This document shows positions 25,636 to 34,593 of a stretch of 64,000 bases of DNA, one piece after another. Made by a program: the position numbers and the translations under genes. Under the pieces are notes generated by a model that was not told the origin of the DNA, searched no databases, and saw only the letters and a list, made by a program, of their open reading frames with translations. The stretch is from Planctomycetota bacterium (GTDB lineage: Bacteria > Planctomycetota > UBA8108 > UBA1146 > JAJFFE01): assembly GCA_021776775.1 (NCBI GenBank), contig JAJFFE010000194.1:1-64000 (forward strand), read 5' to 3'. The stretch's first letter is position 1. Every line of letters begins with the position of its first letter.

Positions 25636-25922
25636 AGACCCTCGCTGTGAAAGGCCTCGGTTTCGCCGCGCGCAGAACAGGTTCGCCAGTGACGCAGGGG
25701 GGTCGATTGGGAGGCGAGTGCGCGTCGGTGTACCGAAGCAGTGAACTCGCCGTAAAGCAGTGATCGTTCCGCTCGGGTCTCTTGTCGTAAGTCGCGCCTC
25801 TATCTAAGCCGCGCTGCGTCGGGCCCTTCGGCCGCTGTGTCGCTGCCCGAAACCCGTACACGGTTTCTCGAGCTGGGCATGCGCCCACCGATTGCCCCTC
25901 GAGCGAGGGTTATCGAGAGTGG
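25636..25922. other. Intergenic region between sigma gene and histidine kinase
   Basis: About 290 bases without a convincing gene. The only visible pattern is a direct repeat of AGCAGTGA (near 25735 and 25757) on the side of the sigma-gene promoter. I see no terminator hairpin for either neighbour. Confidence 0.4.
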
Positions 25923-27533
25923 TTAGCCAGGCAGCCGCGTCGCCAAAGCCGCGATCAGTGACGTTCGATCGATCGGTTTGGTGAGGTAGTCGTCACAGCC
26001 GATAGCTAAGCACTTGTCTCGATCGGTTGACATAGCGTTCGCGGTGATCGCGCAGATGAACCCCTCGTAGCCAGCCGCGCGGATTTGCTCCGTCGCTTCG
26101 TATCCGTCGAGGATAGGCATCTGCATGTCCATGAGTACGACGTCGTAGAGTTGCCTTGCGACGCGATCGACCGCCTGTTCCCCGTTTTCTACTACGTCGA
26201 CCGTCGCTCCCGCGCGCGTCAGGATGTGATCGAGCAGCCGTTGATTGTCGACGCCGTCTTCGGCGATCAGGACGGACAAGCCTTGCAGTTCGGGACGACC
26301 CGAGTTGTCGCGTTGTTGCGGCCGGACTGGTGGCGTCGTCGAAGGGGAGTTGCTCGCATGTTGTCGGGAATCGTGCGGGTGTCGCCAATCTTCGGAGATC
26401 ACGCCGACGCGGACCGACGCACGAAAGGTACTGCCGACGTTCGGTTGTGAATCGACGATGGTCAAACTTCCCCCGAGCGCTTGTGTAATCTTCCGGCTGA
26501 TCGATAACCCCAACCCGGTCCCGCCGAAGCGTCGTGTCGTCGAGCTATCGGCCTGGGCGAACGGTGCAAAAAGCCGGTCGCGGGCGTCCTCCGGTACCCC
26601 TATTCCCGTGTCGACGATATCGAACTCGACTTTCGCGTGGTCGCCGCAGTCTCGGTATCGAACGATCACACGAACCGATCCCGATTCCGTGAACTTGATC
26701 GCGTTTCCGACTAGGTTCACCAGTACCTGTCGCAGCCGGGTCGGGTCGGTGCGCACCGAGTTGCGGTAACGGGTGTCGAACTCGAAGTCGAGGGCGAGGT
26801 TCTTCTCGGTCGCCTTCACCTCCATGAGTGCGCGAACCTCTTCGACCAACTCCGGTAGGCAAACCTCAACCTCCTCGATAAGGAGATGGCCTGCTTCGAT
26901 CTTGGAAGTGTCGAGGATGTCGTTCAGTAGATGCAGCAGGTAGCGACCGTTGCGGCGGATCACACTGACCCGGTCACGAGAATCCCCCGCCGGCAGGTCG
27001 TGTATCAAGACATCGGTGAAGCCGAGAATTGCGGTCAGCGGCGTGCGGATTTCGTGGCTCATGTTGGCCAGGAACTCGTCTTTGATGCGGTTGGCACGTT
27101 CGGCCTCGAGCTTGGCCGTCAAGAACTCGTGCTGGATACGCTTCTCGTCACTCACGTCTCGGATCGAGCCGTACACACCGGCGATCGTCGTTCCGTCCGC
27201 GGCGTAGCGTCGTTCCGCGTTCAGCTCACAATAGACCGTCTCCCCTCGGTCGTGGCGCATTCGGCATTCGACTTGAATCGAGTGCACTTGCCCCGAGAGC
27301 AGTCGGTCGAACTCTTCCGAGGTGTGGGGGGCATCGGCAGCGGCGACGAACTCCAACAGCGTGCAGTCCATCGTGTCAGCGACTTCGTGTCCGGTGATAC
27401 GAGACCACGCCGGAGATATGAAATCGACGGTTCCGTCGGACGCGATCTCGAAGATGGCGTCGTGCGACGCCAGGAGAAGGCTCAGAATCCGGTGGTCACG
27501 CTCGACCTCACCTTCGGTCGGTATACCGTTCAT
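25923..27533 (-). CDS. Hybrid sensor histidine kinase (PAS - HisKA - HATPase - receiver)
   Basis: The 536-residue protein has a PAS domain (about 15-140), HisKA with HEIRTPLTAILGF (phosphorylated His near 165), a HATPase domain (NAIKFT N-box, DTGIGVP, GGTGLGLSI), a short linker and a C-terminal receiver (VLIAEDGVDNQ, acceptor Asp in VLMDMQMPILDG, ITANA, YLTKPID). No transmembrane helix is visible, so it senses inside the cell. The ATG overlaps the stop of the HDOD gene (ATGA). With no separate regulator downstream, output may pass through the attached receiver to a phosphotransfer protein elsewhere. Confidence 0.92.
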   Translation of the reverse strand: MNGIPTEGEVERDHRILSLLLASHDAIFEIASDGTVDFISPAWSRITGHEVADTMDCTLLEFVAAADAPHTSEEFDRLLSGQVHSIQVECRMRHDRGETVYCELNAERRYAADGTTIAGVYGSIRDVSDEKRIQHEFLTAKLEAERANRIKDEFLANMSHEIRTPLTAILGFTDVLIHDLPAGDSRDRVSVIRRNGRYLLHLLNDILDTSKIEAGHLLIEEVEVCLPELVEEVRALMEVKATEKNLALDFEFDTRYRNSVRTDPTRLRQVLVNLVGNAIKFTESGSVRVIVRYRDCGDHAKVEFDIVDTGIGVPEDARDRLFAPFAQADSSTTRRFGGTGLGLSISRKITQALGGSLTIVDSQPNVGSTFRASVRVGVISEDWRHPHDSRQHASNSPSTTPPVRPQQRDNSGRPELQGLSVLIAEDGVDNQRLLDHILTRAGATVDVVENGEQAVDRVARQLYDVVLMDMQMPILDGYEATEQIRAAGYEGFICAITANAMSTDRDKCLAIGCDDYLTKPIDRTSLIAALATRLPG

Positions 27534-28360
27534 CGTATCCCCGCCAATCCCGCCGCAATCCGTGCGTCCTCGACCCAGCTCTCGATCGACGGTTCGATGG
27601 CATCCCACGTCTCCGGGAAGCGAGCCCGAAGTGTCTCGAGATCGGCGTTCAAGTGGGGGCGATGCGTGAACTCGCTCACGTGCTGTTGCACCAGGGTCGA
27701 GGCGACGGCGATCGACCACGTCTCTTTGTTGGTGATCGTGGCGTGACTCTCCCAGCCCCCGAGGATGGCGCGAATCGACGGACTCAGTTTCCAGCGAGTC
27801 GCGATGCCCTCGGCGAGCGCGGCGTGATCGAACCCGAACCGTTCACGTTCGGCCTCCGACCACGGGCGATCCACGGCGGCGCTGCGAATCCACGGCTCGA
27901 ACCGAATGTCTTCGGTGGTCAAGAACGCGATGATCCCCACGGCGTGTAGGAGGCCGGCGGTCGACACTTCCGTTTCGCTCTCGGGGCACACGTGCTGCGC
28001 AATGCATCGTGCGATATGCCCCGTTCCCAGGGAGTATTTCCAGCACTGCCGGACCGAAGAGCTCGTTGCCGCATTCATCTCTTCGGACAGTGCGGCGCTC
28101 AAGCAAACCGACCTCAGGTTTCGGATTCCGAGCAAGACGCAGCCGTCTTTGATGTCGACGACGCGACGGCGCAACGAGTAGAGCGCCGAGTTGACGAGCC
28201 GCAGGACTGCGCTCGACAGTCCAGGGTCTTCGACAATGAGTTCTGCATAGTGAACCGCGTCGGCGGCCGAGTCGTTGGTGAGGGCGAGAATGCGTTGCGT
28301 GCTCTCGCGTAGCGTAGGAATACAGACTTTCCGAAGGACTTCTTCGCGCGTGGGAGCCAT
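27530..28360 (-). CDS. HDOD domain protein
   Basis: A 276-residue HDOD protein: LPTL-like start (IPTLRESTQRILAL), IVEDPGLSSAVLRLVNSALYSL, GCVLLGIRNLRSVCLS, ARCIAQH and AGLLHAVGIIAFL are the usual landmarks, with several HD metal residues missing as is normal for the family. HDOD proteins act in signalling and often pair with histidine kinases. The ATG at 28360 has GGAAGG six bases upstream; a second ATG at 28390 is possible. Its stop overlaps the kinase start, so translation is coupled. Confidence 0.88.
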   Translation of the reverse strand: MAPTREEVLRKVCIPTLRESTQRILALTNDSAADAVHYAELIVEDPGLSSAVLRLVNSALYSLRRRVVDIKDGCVLLGIRNLRSVCLSAALSEEMNAATSSSVRQCWKYSLGTGHIARCIAQHVCPESETEVSTAGLLHAVGIIAFLTTEDIRFEPWIRSAAVDRPWSEAERERFGFDHAALAEGIATRWKLSPSIRAILGGWESHATITNKETWSIAVASTLVQQHVSEFTHRPHLNADLETLRARFPETWDAIEPSIESWVEDARIAAGLAGIR

Positions 28361-28630
28361 GCCCAACCTTCCCGACTGCGAATCGATCATGATCACAATT
28401 GTCCCCGGTTGTATCGGCGCGATCGGTTCGATGTCTTGAGGGTCCTCGACTGCGTAGATACCCTTGGTTCTTAGGGTTGTGGGCGGCCGCGCTGTGCCGG
28501 TTCGCTCGTTGCTGGCGCCGAGTTCACACACCGCGAAGAATCATCCCGAAGCATGCGCTCGCGTAGACACTCGGCGCGCGTACCATGCGGTTGTCGGGCG
28601 GTGTAGACCCGATCCCAAGGGAGCGAAACG

Positions 28631-29260
28631 ATGAGACGGTTCCAGTGCGCGGTGTTCGCGGTGACGTGTGCCTTGCTACTCGGGTGTGTGTCGGGTCGAG
28701 ACTCAACCGCCGCGCCCAAGAGTTGGCAGATACGTTCGCCGAACCCGTCGCGAGCCGGACAAACGAGTGAACTCAGCGACGGTCCGCCGCTTGTCGATTT
28801 CACGGTGTTGAGCGGGTTCGACTATCAAGAGCCGCCGGCCCCCCGAAATATTGCGCAAGCAGATCTCGAAGCAGTGCCGCCGGTTTCCTCCCCGCTACCC
28901 GCGGCTGTGCAAGCGCTCGATGGTCAATCGATGCGGCTGCAAGGGTTCATGGTTCCGCTCGATCTCGAGGACGGAAGGGTCACGACGTTCCTACTGCTTG
29001 CGGACCACAAGCTGTGCTGCGGAATTGGCGACCCAAGAGTGAATGACATGGTCGAGGTCACTTCGATCGAGCGGGTCGACTTCCACATGGACTACCGGGT
29101 CGAAGTGACGGGCCGATTAGAGGTCGGGGCAGAGTTTGAGCACGGTTATCTCAGTAGCCTCTACCGAATGAATGCCGCGAGCCTCCAACTCATCGGTGGC
29201 GGGCCCCCGTCCCCCAAGCAGGCCGGTTCCCAACAGCTCCGCACCCCTAGCCCGCGCTAA
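28631..29260 (+). CDS. DUF3299 domain lipoprotein
   Basis: A 209-residue lipoprotein with a lipobox LLLGC near residue 19. The later half matches DUF3299: GFMVPLDLEDGRVTTFLLLADHKLCCGIGDP, with the paired cysteines, and an OB-like beta region (VEVTGRLEVGAEFEHGYLSSLYRM). Related proteins often sit beside ABC transporters for metals or lipids, but no transporter is adjacent here. The function is unknown; placement in a membrane facing the periplasm is expected from the lipobox. A GGGAGCG ribosome site precedes the ATG. Confidence 0.8.
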   Translation: MRRFQCAVFAVTCALLLGCVSGRDSTAAPKSWQIRSPNPSRAGQTSELSDGPPLVDFTVLSGFDYQEPPAPRNIAQADLEAVPPVSSPLPAAVQALDGQSMRLQGFMVPLDLEDGRVTTFLLLADHKLCCGIGDPRVNDMVEVTSIERVDFHMDYRVEVTGRLEVGAEFEHGYLSSLYRMNAASLQLIGGGPPSPKQAGSQQLRTPSPR

Positions 29261-29410
29261 ATCCCTTTGGAAAACGTTACTTAGCGATTGGGTCAAGGCG
29301 AACCGGAGTTCGCGTTTGAGGTGGAGTTCCCCTGGCGAGCGACCGATCTACGGTTAAGCTGGCCAGAACCTAAACGTGACCCGTCTTGCTTGGATCGGGG
29401 AGGAGCCTCC

Positions 29411-31039
29411 ATGATCAATCGTTTTGCCCGCGTCGTCACTGTCGCGACCGCGTGTGTTGCGCTCATAGCGACCGCGCCCGCCTACGCCGATGGCGGTAAG
29501 AGCCTGTCATCGCTCAAGGAGCAACAGGCGAAGCTGCGTGCGCAGCTTCAGCAGCTCGAGGAAAGTCTTCAAAGTCTCGAGAAGCAGATTCAGAAATCGA
29601 AGAAGGGAACGTCTCGACGTTCCTCGGTGAAGTCTTCGGACGCCTTCGGATTCCAGACGTTGCCGGGCCGTAAGGCACCTGCGGCGTCGATTCGATTCGA
29701 CACGCCTCCGAAAGCCGCTAGCGCTCCCAAGGGGACGCTCTCTTTTGGCAAGCTTCCACCGCCCAACGGCGCGCAGTCGGTCGAGCTACTGAGCGTACCC
29801 CGACTGCCGCTGCGCAAATCGAAAGCGTCCAACCCGACCTTCGGTCTCTCGAGCGACAAGAAGGCGGCGCGCCAGATTATCTGGTACGAACCGCCGACGG
29901 CCGATTGTTGCGACGACGACAAGAAGGCGACCAAGAAGTCCAAGAAGAAGAAGGACAAGAAAAAGTCCAAAAAGAAGAAGGGCAAGAAGTCTAAGAAGAA
30001 GGCCAAGAAGTCCAAGAGTTCCGAGGGCATTCGCTGGCAACTGAACAAGACGCAGAAGCTGCCGGCACCGAAGAAAGCCGAGAAGGCGAAGGAGTATCGC
30101 TTCTACGAGCTGGAGTCCGGTGGCAAGAAGAAGGCTTCTGGGGCAGCTGGTGCGTGGATCACGCCGCTCGAGGGTAAGAAGAACTCCTTCACATGGTCGA
30201 CGCGGAAAGGCAGCCAGAAGAAGGGCGACACGATCACTTGGGCGACGCCTCATGCAGCCAAGGGCAAAGGCAAAGGCAAAGGCGCGGACGACGCGGTCAT
30301 CTGGGCGACGCCTCATTCGACCAAGGGTAAGGGCGCTGGTGCCGCCAAGGGCGCGGACGACGTGATCATTTGGACCGTGCCCGACGGCAGCAAGAAAGCG
30401 AAGCCGCACGTCCTGAAACTTCACACCGGTGATGGCAAAGAGATCGAAGCGATCATCGAGTTCGATGTCGAAGCTCACGGCATGAGTGATCACGGATTGG
30501 GCCACGACAAGGGTCGAGAGCACGACGGCCACGCCCGACGGCCCGCCGGGGTCGCGGGTGGACAGGCGGTCGATCCCAGAGCCGGTCGATTCCGTCTCTC
30601 GGCCCCCGACACGGGTAAGAGTGGGACGTTCCGCTTCGACAGCCGTTCCAAGCCCGGGGAACGAGTCGAGCTGTTGCTGCGCGAGCAGGAGCGTCCGAGC
30701 ACTGGTGGAACTCAGCTCCGCCATACGAAGGCCGAGAGCATCGACAAAAAGATGGTGCGTCGGATCTTGCGCGTGGAGCACAACAACCCGGTGATATTCC
30801 TGGACTTTGGTTCGGACAAAGAACTCGAGCGTCGAGTGATGCGTGCGATCCAGGGAGCGATGCGCGGTCACCGCGAAGGTACGATCGATCGACTTCCGAC
30901 GAGTCGTCCCGCCCGTCGCGGCGGAATTCAGCTCATCGACCCGACCACCGCCGTCGAGCCGGCTCCATTGTCGACCGTCACGGTGAGTCAGGAAGCCGTG
31001 AAGCGAGAAGCGCCGAAGAAGCAGCTTATCGAGTTCTAA
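29411..31039 (+). CDS. Exported lysine-rich repeat protein of unknown function
   Basis: A 542-residue protein starting behind GGAGGAG with a Sec signal peptide (about 1-26, ending AYADG). A coiled coil follows (SSLKEQQAKLRAQLQQLEESLQSLEKQIQKSK). Residues about 175-205 are almost pure lysine and serine. Then come repeats of the type (D)xxIWATPH / TITWATPHAAKGKGKG, with WxxP at regular intervals, and a more ordinary C-terminal half with acidic and His-rich parts. No enzyme motif is visible. The lysine-rich zone could bind polyanions such as DNA, polyphosphate or sulfated glycan. A strong terminator lies 22 bases after the stop. Confidence 0.8.
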   Translation: MINRFARVVTVATACVALIATAPAYADGGKSLSSLKEQQAKLRAQLQQLEESLQSLEKQIQKSKKGTSRRSSVKSSDAFGFQTLPGRKAPAASIRFDTPPKAASAPKGTLSFGKLPPPNGAQSVELLSVPRLPLRKSKASNPTFGLSSDKKAARQIIWYEPPTADCCDDDKKATKKSKKKKDKKKSKKKKGKKSKKKAKKSKSSEGIRWQLNKTQKLPAPKKAEKAKEYRFYELESGGKKKASGAAGAWITPLEGKKNSFTWSTRKGSQKKGDTITWATPHAAKGKGKGKGADDAVIWATPHSTKGKGAGAAKGADDVIIWTVPDGSKKAKPHVLKLHTGDGKEIEAIIEFDVEAHGMSDHGLGHDKGREHDGHARRPAGVAGGQAVDPRAGRFRLSAPDTGKSGTFRFDSRSKPGERVELLLREQERPSTGGTQLRHTKAESIDKKMVRRILRVEHNNPVIFLDFGSDKELERRVMRAIQGAMRGHREGTIDRLPTSRPARRGGIQLIDPTTAVEPAPLSTVTVSQEAVKREAPKKQLIEF

Positions 31040-31060
31040 AGTGCTTGCTGAGCTTTGCAG

Positions 31061-31097
31061 AGCCACGTTCCGGAGATTCCGGAACGTGGCTTTTTTT
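31061..31097 (+). terminator. Rho-independent terminator of the lysine-rich protein gene
   Basis: Thirteen perfectly paired bases (AGCCACGTTCCGG and its complement) with a five-base loop, followed by a run of T (31091-31097). It lies 22 bases downstream of the stop codon. Confidence 0.95.
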
Positions 31098-31264
31098 GTG
31101 CGCTCCGCCGGCACTGTCGTCGCACCGGGCGTGGCGATTCATGTTCCGATCTTGTGTTTCTGCGTGCTGTCGGTGTGCAGCCAACCCGTTTGGGGGAAAG
31201 GAAGCTCCGGTCGTAGGCCGATATCTCCAGTGGAACCCCAACCCCTCCCTGCGGAGATCCTCTT

Positions 31265-31846
31265 ATGACTACCCCCGACTGGCGCGCTCGACTCCACGAT
31301 GTTCCCGACATGGCGTGTCTCGAGTTCGTGGTTCGCTGCGCACGTCGAGTGCAGCCGTTGTTCCTGGCGGCGTGGCCGGCTGCGCCGCAGCGGCTCTATC
31401 AGCTGCTCGACGGTGCGATCGAAACGGTCGAAGAGATCACCGGCGGACGTGAGCGAACGACCTCGACGTTTGCGTTCAACGCCATGAGCGCGGTGAAGGC
31501 GGCGTCCAAAGCGGATGCGCCGCAAGCGTCGTGCGTCGCGAGCACCGTCGCGTGCGCGTCATACGCGTTGACCGCCATTGGCTACGGAGATCTCACACGT
31601 ACCCATACGGCGCAGGCCGCGGACTATGCGGCTCAGTCGTTCAGCTACGGTGACGACGACGAACAGCGCACCGCGTTGGCAATGTTGATCACCGCGATGC
31701 AGACGGACATCGATCGATTGCGGGCCGGCTTGGCGGCCGGCGAGATCACCGATGTCGCGTTGCCTCCGGGGTACCTCGGTCCGTTGTGGCCCGACGGGGA
31801 AGAGCCGGACTACGCCGTTCGCATTCCGTTCAGCGACAACGCCTAG
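31265..31846 (+). CDS. Hypothetical protein
   Basis: A 193-residue, mostly helical and Ala-rich cytoplasmic protein that I do not recognise. The ATG follows GGAGATC. Segments such as PQRLYQLLDGAIETVEEITG, DAPQASCVASTVACASYAL and DEQRTALAMLITAMQTDIDRL suggest a helical bundle. The end is acidic (PLWPDGEEPDYAVRIPF). It is alone in its transcription unit, after the terminator of the lysine-rich gene and before a decayed repeat region. Similar lone helical proteins can be effectors or immunity-type proteins, but nothing here shows that. Confidence 0.7.
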   Translation: MTTPDWRARLHDVPDMACLEFVVRCARRVQPLFLAAWPAAPQRLYQLLDGAIETVEEITGGRERTTSTFAFNAMSAVKAASKADAPQASCVASTVACASYALTAIGYGDLTRTHTAQAADYAAQSFSYGDDDEQRTALAMLITAMQTDIDRLRAGLAAGEITDVALPPGYLGPLWPDGEEPDYAVRIPFSDNA

Positions 31847-31998
31847 CCAGTGTTCATAGGTTGGAGTTTCGTGACTGGCCGGCGTTTACGCACGGCGGAG
31901 GCGGGGCCGAGCCCGGGCTAACCATTCGTCCCTGAATCACGGGAGCCGAATCGCAAGGTTGTGTGCTGGTCACCTGATAAGGCGCCGCGACGGCGCTC

Positions 31999-32254
31999 TT
32001 GCATGGCGCATCGTGGCGTGGCTCGAACACCAGTGGGTTGGGGATGGCGGAGTCTCTTGCTCGCCACCGACTATGAGCGAGGGGTGGGCTTTGGCGCCGG
32101 GGTAGTGGTTGGAGACCGGGACGGCTTCGAACGCCGGACGGGCGAATCGGGGTCGGTCCGATTCTGTTAAGGGCGATGGGCAACGGAAGTGCCCGATGCT
32201 TGCGGAGGCGCGTTGGGCGATGAGCCGTGTGCGCTGGGCGGCGTGATCCGTACC
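31999..32254 (+). repeat. Long inverted repeat, left copy
   Basis: About 255 bases that reappear in reverse orientation at 33051-33320. The first 50 bases are identical and the rest differ by scattered substitutions and small indels. The pair brackets the HNH pseudogene. No gene is evident inside the repeat. Confidence 0.85.
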
Positions 32255-32368
32255 GAGCTGAGTACGGTTCCTGGTGGGCGAACATGCAGCGTCGTTTGGT
32301 TGCGTTGATGGGTGCGACCTCGTTTGAACGATGTGACTCGACTGATTCGTTTTTGAATCTCGCGGCTG

Positions 32369-33005
32369 GTGAAGCTCGAGAAAGCTCACGCGGCTCAGGC
32401 CATTGCGCACTTGGCGGAGCCTCACCCAGGAAGGCGCAGGCGCCGCGGAAGAGTCGAACCGGCCAAGCCAGATGTCTTCAATGCACGCTTTCCGATGACC
32501 GCGCGGCTGAAGCCGAAGCTTGAGCGACTGGCAGAGATTCAGAACGTCTGGAACTTCGAGGCGAACTTGGGGGGGGGGTGGGCGAGCAGGCAGTGGATAT
32601 TGCGCTCGAGAAGAAGGATCCGCTTCAGCGATTCGAACGACGCCGCAAACGCCGAGCGATGCAAGAGACCGGCTCGTTCAAACGATGTCGACTCGGCCGA
32701 GTCGCCCCCTGACGTCCCCGCTGGATCAGATCGATACGTCCCAACCGGGCTCCGCGATGAAGTCTTCACCGCGCTCAGTACCGTTGCGATTCGTAAGCCA
32801 CCACGGCACGCGGTGCGGAGAACGCACGCGCTTGGAGATCGATCACATCGAACCCTTCGCGAGGGGCGGAGCTACGACTGCGGGTAATCTTCGTTGTCTC
32901 TGTCGTGCTCACAATCAACGGCACGCCGAACGATTCTACGGGATCGCGTTCATGCAGGATAAGATCATAGCCAGCCAACACGACAGGAATCGCCTCGGGG
33001 CGTGA
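32369..33005 (+). pseudogene. Decayed HNH endonuclease gene
   Basis: Coding sequence is scattered over three frames: VKLEKAHAAQAIAHLAE and FNARFPMTARLKPKLERLAEIQNVWNFEANL in one, EQAVDIALEKKDPLQRFERRRKRRAMQETGS in another, RYVPTGLRDEVFT again in the first, and finally the HNH core CGERTRLEIDHIEPFARGG with NLRCLCRAHNQRHAERFYG. The order is that of the DUF222-like / HNH proteins common in planctomycetes and deltaproteobacteria, here shortened and broken by several frameshifts. The catalytic HNH region is still readable near the 3' end. It lies between inverted repeats and is probably a dead mobile endonuclease. Confidence 0.75.
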
Positions 33006-33050
33006 CGCTGGCGAGGCGTCGCCGGCAAACGACGAGCAGTGTGCGAGGCC

Positions 33051-33320
33051 GGTACGGATCACGCCGCCCAGCGAACACTTCTCATCGCCCGCGGTGTACT
33101 CGCTCAGGGGCCTCCGCAAAGCATCGGGTACTTCCGTTGCCGCTCGCCCCGAACAGACTCGGACCGACCCCGATTCGCCCGTCCAGCGTTCGACGCCGTC
33201 CCGGTCTCCAGCCACTACCCCGCGCCAAAGCCCACTCCTACCTCATAGTCGGTGGCGAGCCATCGACTATGCCATCCCCAACCCACTGGTGTTCGAGCCA
33301 CGCCACGATGCGCCATGCAA
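33051..33320 (-). repeat. Long inverted repeat, right copy
   Basis: About 270 bases forming the inverted partner of 31999-32254, highly similar throughout. It begins 45 bases after the end of the HNH relic. Confidence 0.85.
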
Positions 33321-33429
33321 AGGACCTTCGAGGGGCCTTGCCGGATGACGCACCAGCAACGGCAATCTTCCGCCGAACTCCACCACTCACCGCACCTGCA
33401 TTTTCCGGCCGCACACTCGGTAGGCGTGG

Positions 33430-34038
33430 CTACTCGCCGTACTCATCCGCGTAGTCTTCGATCGACGCCGAGATGACTTTCTCGGCGTGTTCGCGGCCGT
33501 AGATGCCGTGAATCGAAATCTCGGCCGCGTTGCCGGGGACCAGCTTGTACGTCTCGAAGTAATGGCGCATCCGTTCGACCAAGATCTCCGGCAATTGGGA
33601 GATGTCGTGCACGTCGAGCCAGAACTGATCGTTGTCGAGGATCGCGATGATCTTGTCGTCGGCCTCGCCGCCGTCGACAAGCTGCAGTCCGCCGACCACG
33701 CGGGCGTTGAGGATGACCTCGGCTCGCGTGATGGGACGCTCACTCACCACGCAGATATCGAGAGGGTCTCCGTCGCCTTTGCTCGCTCCCGAATTCAACG
33801 CTCCGACCCTTCGACCACAGTACGTACGCGGAATGAACCCGTACAGCGTGGGCGGTTGCGATGACGTCCGTTGCGGTCGGTCGACTCGAAGGTAACCGGT
33901 GACTTTGTCGATCTCGTACTTCACCAAGTCGAACGGTGTGATCTCAATGTAGGCGTGGACCACGCGTGGCGCGTCGGGGCCGATCTCGAGGCCGTGCCAC
34001 GGGTGAGGGCGCCAGCGGTAGAACGAAGTCGGGAACAT
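33430..34038 (-). CDS. ppa: Inorganic pyrophosphatase (family I)
   Basis: A 202-residue family I pyrophosphatase, which hydrolyses PPi to drive biosynthesis. The signature [10 protein letters not shown] is near residue 85; other active-site parts include the KYEIDK strand near 35, YGFIPRTY near 63, and [11 protein letters not shown] near 130. The ATG at MFPTSFY follows GGAGG; the frame extends 14 codons upstream without support. It is leftward and precedes nothing in operon. Its place next to nucleotide-sugar genes fits a cell making much PPi. Confidence 0.93.
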   Translation of the reverse strand: MFPTSFYRWRPHPWHGLEIGPDAPRVVHAYIEITPFDLVKYEIDKVTGYLRVDRPQRTSSQPPTLYGFIPRTYCGRRVGALNSGASKGDGDPLDICVVSERPITRAEVILNARVVGGLQLVDGGEADDKIIAILDNDQFWLDVHDISQLPEILVERMRHYFETYKLVPGNAAEISIHGIYGREHAEKVISASIEDYADEYGE

Positions 34039-34083
34039 GCAGCCTCCGGCTGAGGGAACGGGGTCAATCGACCAAGCCAACTA

Positions 34084-34593
34084 TTACTGGAGCAGTCGCG
34101 CCATACAGACGAGGTCGTCCGCGATGTCGTCGACGATACGACCGCGCCGCTTGAATCCTTCGCGTTCGAATCCAGTCGTTTCGTACAGCCGAATCGCGCC
34201 GACGTTCGATGCGAACACCTCGAGTTGGACGCGTGTCAGGCCAAACCGACGTGCTTGTTCGATCGTCTCGTGCACGAGCGCGGTACCGATTCCGCGTCGT
34301 CGGTGCTCCGGCAGTAGTCCCATTCCTAGGTTGCCCACGTGCTGCATGCCGACATGAGGGAGCGGGCAGATGTCGCACCAGCCGACGATCGCTCCGCCCA
34401 CGACCGCGACTGCTTGGGCGACGTTGTCGGCCAAATTGCTCTCCACGAAAGAACGCACTTGGTCCAGCGGCGGCGCCTCCAGGAACGCGAGGTATCGACG
34501 TTCCCGTGCAACTGCGTCGAGGCAGTGGTGAAAGCCTTCGATATCGCCCGACTGGATGCGTCGTATGATCACATTTGCGCTTGGATCGTTCAT
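34084..34593 (-). CDS. GNAT family N-acetyltransferase
   Basis: A 169-residue GNAT acetyltransferase with the acetyl-CoA loop LGMGLLPEHRRRGIGTALV (about 85-103) and the late motif RLYETTGFEREGFKRRGR. The start overlaps the galE stop (ATGA), so it is translated with galE. The acceptor is unknown; in this context an amino sugar is an option. Co-occurrence with a DegT-type aminotransferase gene just beyond galE supports that slightly. Confidence 0.9.
   Translation of the reverse strand: MNDPSANVIIRRIQSGDIEGFHHCLDAVARERRYLAFLEAPPLDQVRSFVESNLADNVAQAVAVVGGAIVGWCDICPLPHVGMQHVGNLGMGLLPEHRRRGIGTALVHETIEQARRFGLTRVQLEVFASNVGAIRLYETTGFEREGFKRRGRIVDDIADDLVCMARLLQ

Noticed and set aside
29910..30030. AAG-rich stretch as a possible slippery or repeat array
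   Set aside because: Mixed AAG/AAA lysine codons without regular unit; ordinary low-complexity coding.
29786..31114. 442-codon antisense frame over the lysine-rich gene
   Set aside because: Made of Leu/Arg runs that are the complement of the lysine codons; extends through the terminator.
32300..33480. Several rightward and leftward frames of 60-170 codons
   Set aside because: They are fragments of the HNH relic or of the inverted repeats in other frames; none is intact.
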